DNA of 64,000 nucleotides. Source: Nyssa sinensis. Taxonomy: Eukaryota; Streptophyta; Magnoliopsida; Cornales; Nyssaceae. Every line of letters starts with the position of its first letter. Positions within the stretch are counted from its first letter, which is position 1. Positions 58,499 through 64,000 of this stretch are shown piece by piece. The position numbers and the translations under genes are program-made. The DNA lies in NCBI GenBank assembly GCA_008638375.1, contig CM018032.1, positions 57,851,382 through 57,915,381 on the forward strand, in the 5' to 3' direction. The notes under the pieces were generated by a model. The model was given only the letters and a program-made list of their open reading frames with translations, searched no databases and was not told the DNA's origin.

Positions 58499-59329
58499 GT
58501 GGCCTCTCCGATAGATGTTTCATATGTACCAGACACAAGATTCGGGCGCTGGCTCCTACCCAGATTACAATTTCACCATGGCAGCACTCTGGTCCCCTCT
58601 CTTAACTAAGGTCCGCGAAGCCGACGATGCTGGAAAATTTTCCCATACCAGCCTCATGAACCTCTACCTAGACGAGGCTGATGAAGCCTGGACGGCTCAC
58701 ATTGAAGATGTTGACATTGTAATCATCTCAGCCGGACAATGGTTCCTCAGGCCATTCATATACTACGAAAATGGCAGCATTTCTGGGTGTCCGTTTGTGC
58801 CATAAAGAAAACATTACAGACCTAAGTATATTCTATGGATACAGGATGGCCTTCCGGACGGTCTTTAGGACACTCCTGAACCTTAAAAACTAGAAGGGGC
58901 TGACATTTCGAAGGACATTCTCACCTGCACATTTTGAGAATGGGGATTGGGATAAGGGAGGGAACTGTGGGAGACAAAGGCCATTTACAAAGCAGGAAAT
59001 GAAGTTAGATGGGTACACGTTGGAGCTGTATAGGACCCAAGATGGAGGAGTTTAGGGCAGCAGAGAGAGAAGGGAGGAAGAGAGGGTTGAAATGGAGGTT
59101 GTTAGATACAAGTGAAGCAATGGTGCTGAGGGCAGATGGTCACCCAAATCATTATGGGCATTGGTCAAATGAGAATAAGACCACAGCAGACTGTGTACAC
59201 TGCTGCTTGCCAGGCCCTGTTGACACATGGAATGAGTTTTTGCTTCAAATATTGAAGATGGAATGTGAAGGCGAAGGTGAAGGACAAGGATCATCCATTG
59301 ATGGGAAACTTGAGAAAAATTTCAGATGA

Positions 59330-62253
59330 GCAAATCAATGGTTCTTTTGTTTATCATGATCCAATTTATAAAGCTGTAATTAACTAGGTGAAATTAGCAA
59401 TTTCCCTATACTTATTTCAATTGTCTAGGTGAAATTTAATTATTTTTAAAGAATAGTGCTGCTAATTGAAGAAAATGTTCAAAAAATAAATCTGGATGCT
59501 ATAATTTCTTGGTTGGAATTTTTTTTTTTTTTTGGGTTAATATTTAACCTTTAACTATAATTTTTTTTAATAAATTAATGAATACCTTGAAGAAAGAGAT
59601 AAAAAGATTATTACTTCAAACTATAAATAAAAAAATCATTTATTTGTCAACAGATTATAAAAAAAAAAACTATAAATTGTCTTTTATCCAATTTTAGAGC
59701 ACTGGAGGTAAGCTAGTGCCATATTGTTACCCTTTTGATCATAGGGCCCCCGCTTTAAATGAAATAACACAATTGTCTTTGATAAATCATGATTTTTTTA
59801 CCATATTTGTGATATTTATTAAGTGTAAATTATAATGTTATTATAATCGCAAATATAAGACACTATTTTTTTTTTATTATAACTGTAATATTTTAGTCAA
59901 GAATAATTGCATAATTATTTTACAAGGGTGAAGCGCCTCTCACCAAAGAAGGAAGCATGAATAATGTCACCATCTTTCTCTCAATTTTGCACTGAGTTAT
60001 TTATTTATTTTTTTAAAAAAAAGGTCACCCCAAAGGATGGTCCCCTTCCATACAACACCCCCCAAGCCACATGGAGGATTTAAACTGGACTCACACATAG
60101 GGCGACTCAAAACCCCACATTGTTGTCGGAAGGTTGGAGCCCTCTCCACTGTGTTAACATCCATAGGGAATGGCCTTAGAATTAATAACAATAAGAGTCG
60201 AACACGGAAGTTCAAGATAACAAGTTCCTTACAAATGGCTCACTGCCACTCAAATAATGACCACCCCAACCCCATTTTTGTGGAGTAATAATTGGTAACT
60301 TCAATTTATTTTTCTATGTATTCTTATAATTTACCAAAGGGTGCATTATAGTAATTTTGAAACCCAAATTGAGATAAGTAAATTGAATTTGTAATTCTAA
60401 ACTGTGAAGAGCCTAAAAAGATTCCTCATCCTGTGAATTTCTTGCCTTCCAAACATTATTAAACCTTGAGATAGAAACTCCACGTACTTGTTTATTATTC
60501 GGATTACACTATAGTAGTTTTAGGGCCTCTCCAATATAGAAATCCTCTCTTTTTTCTCAATAAAACCTTAGATGCATACTACATTATGCATTGATTATTA
60601 AAGAATGAAATAGCAGTTGATGTGACATATTGAGGTTTTTTTGAGACAATTTGAGGTTTTTTTTTTGTACTAAGAAAACCTCAATTTTTCACCTTGGGAC
60701 CATGGTCTTGGGGGTTAAATTGAGTTTTACATTTGTAATATTATATTGTACATGTATATATAGTCTATAATTTGCTCGTTGGGATAATTAAAATCGGACC
60801 ATTGAATAATTTTTTCTTAAAAAAAATGTGTTGAAAGTATTTGACAAAAAAAGATCCAACTATCTAGCCTTGTGTCAAAATTAGGGGTGCAATTCGGATG
60901 AGCCGTACTCGAGTTGAGTCATATTTAAGGTCAATTCAAATTCTAAAACAGACAACCTAAGTCCAACACAACTCGAGCCCGACCTGAATAAAAATTTATC
61001 AGTATTAGGTTTAACTCGAGCCCGACTCAAACCAAACCCGATTATTAATTCTAATTTTAAAATTTTATTCATGATTTCTTTAATAAATTACTGCCTTTTT
61101 TTATATTTGATTATACACTAAAAACTCTAATAATTTCTTTCAATTTCACCTTCTAAAAGAAATAAAAAAAAATCGTTAAAATAATTCATTCAACATAATT
61201 TAATTTTAAAAAAATGTTAAAAGGTCAACAAGATTTTGAAATTATCAAAATATAAATAATAATTCTTGTAAGAAAATTTTATTAATCTAATAATAGATAA
61301 TTAAAATATAAAAAATATTAAATTCAGAGTTGAAGTTTTCAAAGTCTTAATTCAAGTCAAATTCTAATTTAGATCGGGCTTAAATTCTTTTGTCCAAATC
61401 TAATCCGAAACTTAAAAAATAAAATCACCCTAAAAAATTCAAACCGAACAGATTGAATTCAGATTAACCGCTGCAAATTACACCCCTAATCAAAATACAA
61501 AATACTGATCTTGCAAAATGTCTCCCTCACTCTTCAATTCAGCCGCAGCGACTTTTGTTCCGCAATCTAATACTTTATATTATTTTATATTACAACAGTT
61601 CATTGTATTTTTCAGCTCCAACGGTAATAAATTACTCCGGCATGCTTTCTCATAGAATGAAGAACTCCAACGGTAATATTTTTTTGCTATAAATATTATT
61701 TTCTTTCATTTTATTTTACAACTTTCTCAACTCTTTTATTCAAATGAATCAATCATTTTTTTTTTCAACGCAATTTTAAATTTATAAATAAAATTAGAGG
61801 AAAATTTGGGCACTCAAATTTTAGTTTTGGTAAAAAAAAAGTAAAAGTAATGGAACCCAAAATATAAAAACAAAACTTAATAATGCTTGCAAAAATAAAA
61901 ATAATAAAATAATAATTCTTTTAAATGCTATATCGATCACTTTAGTACAATTTAAAAGTAAAAATAAAATTTTGAAGAGCTTGTGGGAGATGCTCTTAAC
62001 ATTTGGATCAAAGAGAAGTTAATTTTTTTGGGTAAAGTTTATGCTTGAATTTGTATTGAAACATGCTATATATCCTGAGAAGTTAAGGAACTAAATATTA
62101 CTATTACTGTAAAAGGTTCAAACAGAATAAAAAATATGTGTTTGGAATCCTGCCAAATAAGTTTTGGAAAATATTATTCTTACTTTCAGGAAAGGGAACA
62201 CTACCAAAAAGTGTCTCTCTCAAAAGCAACCCAAAGGTCCCAAATAATGCCTC

Positions 62254-62299
<46 letters not shown>

Positions 62300-62779
62300 G
62301 GGGAGGAAAAAAATTTAGAATCTCGAACCTAGGCTGCATCTATAGAAAGAGAAAAATTTGTTATCTCCGATTTCAGATTTATTTTTTTTGTTGATATAAT
62401 GATTTGAAAAAAGAGAATCGAACTTACGACAATTATGTAAGGAATAAGCACTTTTATACCAGTTGAATAAAACTTCAGTGCTGATTTCTTTTTCTTTTAT
62501 AAAAACTAGTTTTAATTGTTTTTTTTTCTTCTTTTATCCAATGTTTTGAAACTTTGAAGTCTCATAGTGTCACATGCTAATCAACACTAATAGCTCATTA
62601 ATCCTTTTTTTTTGGCATCTAATTATACATTAAAATATATGGTACAAACAAAATCAATCACACCATTGTGTGATTGTTTCCTCTCTATTATGCCATTCAG
62701 AAATAAAAGACATCATTCAGCCTCTCATGTCTCAACACTCAAATTTACATAACTGGATTTTCCTTTGATTGCTAGGGAG
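59330..62779. other. block 4 flank downstream of TBL-D
   Basis: Homologous to the block 1 and 3 flanks. It includes the SINE-like element (about 60000-60255, minus), the complete MITE, and (TA)n at 62258-62296. No gene seen. Confidence 0.7.
60882..61488. mobile_element. hAT-like MITE, 607 bp, complete (block 4)
   Basis: Ends TAGGGGTGCAATTCGG and CAAATTACACCCCTA are imperfect inverted repeats. Flanks GTCAAAAT (60874-60881) and ATCAAAAT (61489-61496) match at 7 of 8 bases, as expected for an old hAT duplication. Interior AT-rich, with CTCGAGCCCGA-type words. Copies at the same place in blocks 1 and 3 show it predates the duplication. Confidence 0.75.
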
Positions 62780-64000
62780 TGTGAAAGAATTTGTATTCTA
62801 TATTTATTGTATATATTTTAGGAATGTTTTTTTAGGGTTTTCCTATATATACACATGTATTGGTACGAATTTCTTCAATGAAAATATACCCAATTTATCA
62901 GAAATCTGTCATGGTATCAAAGCCTCCTTCCCTCTGATTTTCTTTTATTTTCTTTGCTACCAGCCGCAGCTTTCTTTTTCTGTTTCTAATCATCCTGCGC
63001 CGCTTCTTGCTTTCTTTTTCTTCTTTTCCTTTTCTCCCAGCCTGCACCGCTTTTCTTTTTCTTTGTTATTCTTCTCTGCTTGCGCCAACCGCTCCCTTCT
63101 TTTTCTTTTTTTCTTTTTTTCTTCCGTTGCCAGCCTCTTCTTTTTCTTTGTTTCCTGCTGTTGCGCCGCCCTCTTTCTTTTATTTCTTCCGGTCATGTGT
63201 GTCGTCTTCGTCGTACTCTTTATAGTTTGAAACAGTCTCCACGATCCTGGTATGACCACTTTCAGACAGCTGTTACTCAGCTTGGTTTTCTTTCCAGTGC
63301 TTATAACTCTGTCTTGTTTCTTTTTCACACCTCTTCTGGCTTTGATGTTTTATTATTATACGTGGATGATATGATCATCACTGGCTCTAATTCTTCTGCC
63401 ATCACTCTCGTTAAGCAACATTTGTTTCACACCTTTGAAATGAAGGACTTGGATCCTTTGCGATATTTTCTTGGTATTGAAGTGGCATACTCTTCCAAGG
63501 GCTACTTTCTTTTACAGACTAAGTATGCTAATGAGGTTATTTATTGGGTTGGCTTGCCCGATTCTAAGGTTTCTGACACTCCAATTGAGCTGAATGTGAA
63601 ACTGAATTCTATTGATGTTGTCCCTCTGGATGATCCCACTTTGTATAGGGAACTTGTTAGCTGCTTGGTTTACCTCACTGTCACTCGTCCTAATCTTGTC
63701 TATGTTGTCCATATCATCAATCAGTTTGTCTTTGCTCCTCGTTCCCCTCACTGGGCTGCATTGATTCGAATTCTGCGTTATCTTCGTGGTACCATATATC
63801 AGGGTTTGCTTTTATCTTCTACTTCCTCTTTGAAACTCGTTGTTTATGCTGATTCTGATTGGGCTGGTGATGTCACTGATCGCAAGTCCACTTCTGGTCT
63901 ATGCTTATTTCATGGTGATTCTCTTATTTCTTGAATAAGCAAGAAGCAAAGTGTTGTTACCCGTTCTACTGCTGAGGTCGAGTACCGTGCTATGGCACAT
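62780..64000 (+). mobile_element. Ty1/copia retrotransposon copia-2, internally deleted, runs off the window
   Basis: Left LTR about 62780-62911 (TGTGAAAGAATTTGTATTC...ATCTGTCA), shorter than the copia-1 LTR by an internal deletion. Primer site TGGTATCAAAGCC at 62912-62924. A pyrimidine-rich leader follows, then at about 63195 sequence jumps straight to the reverse transcriptase (the 34590 region of copia-1); gag, protease and integrase are missing. YVDDMI at 63359-63376 is intact, and RNase H YADSDWAGDVTDRKSTSG follows with a stop at 63932-63934. Confidence 0.9.

Larger units (their letters stand above)
56367..59329 (+). pseudogene. TBL-D: TBL pseudogene
   Basis: Exon 1 56367-57128 and exon 2 58499-59329 by comparison with TBL-B; splice sites are kept. 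Damage in exon 1: a CCCT duplication in the third stem repeat (about 56691) shifts frame to a stop at 56747, and loss of one A in an A-run (56844-56849) shifts it back, so the GDS region is again in the original frame. Damage in exon 2: extra C (about 58555), extra T (58790), Tyr to stop TAG (58891-58893), extra A (about 59042), and Trp to Cys in the CVHWC motif (59201-59203). The three single-base insertions in exon 2 sum to one codon. Beyond repair as a full-length product. Confidence 0.93.

Overview
This window is AT-rich nuclear DNA from a flowering plant, most likely a eudicot. It has GT-AG introns, plant-specific gene families (TRICHOME BIREFRINGENCE-LIKE, TBL), plant LINE, Ty1/copia and hAT elements, and long transposon-filled introns. 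I cannot name the species. I see no tRNA, rRNA or CRISPR, and no prokaryotic genes.

Layout. (1) 1-7.6 kb: the 3' half of a PSP-domain/zinc-knuckle (ZCCHC8-like) RNA-processing gene. Its two visible exons are separated by a 6.66 kb intron holding an internally deleted LINE and a short LTR retrotransposon, whose left LTR was in turn hit by a 5'-truncated LINE with a perfect 16-bp target-site duplication (TSD). (2) 8.15-9.4 kb: a diverged ~60-bp tandem repeat organised as A-B-C trimers. (3) 11.4-15.8 kb: TBL-A, a two-exon polysaccharide O-acetyltransferase gene with an apparently frameshifted N-terminal half. (4) 18.15-22.16 kb: a 4,007-bp solo LTR with TG...CA ends and a GTTAG TSD. (5) 25-62.8 kb: a tandem segmental duplication whose ancestral block reads TBL gene, ~3 kb flank, GH81 endo-1,3-beta-glucanase gene, ~713-bp repeat array. 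Block 1 has the intact TBL-B, a degenerate copia element, only the upstream part of GH81, and array I. Block 2 has lost its TBL and keeps part of the flank, a GH81 upstream fragment and array II. Block 3 has TBL-C (one frameshift), a 1,014-bp hAT element and the only complete GH81 gene. Block 4 has TBL-D (a clear pseudogene) and a second copia element at almost the same site as in block 1; it runs off the window.

Functionally the genic part is a cell-wall polysaccharide neighbourhood: Golgi O-acetyltransferases next to a 1,3-beta-glucanase. From memory, Arabidopsis chromosome 5 has a similar TBL19/TBL21/GH81 neighbourhood, so the gene order may be old and the block amplification recent. Only TBL-B looks fully intact. 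GH81 is open throughout but carries Gln where a conserved catalytic-region Glu is expected.

All coordinates, exon joins and alignments were read by eye; element edges without a TSD are approximate.
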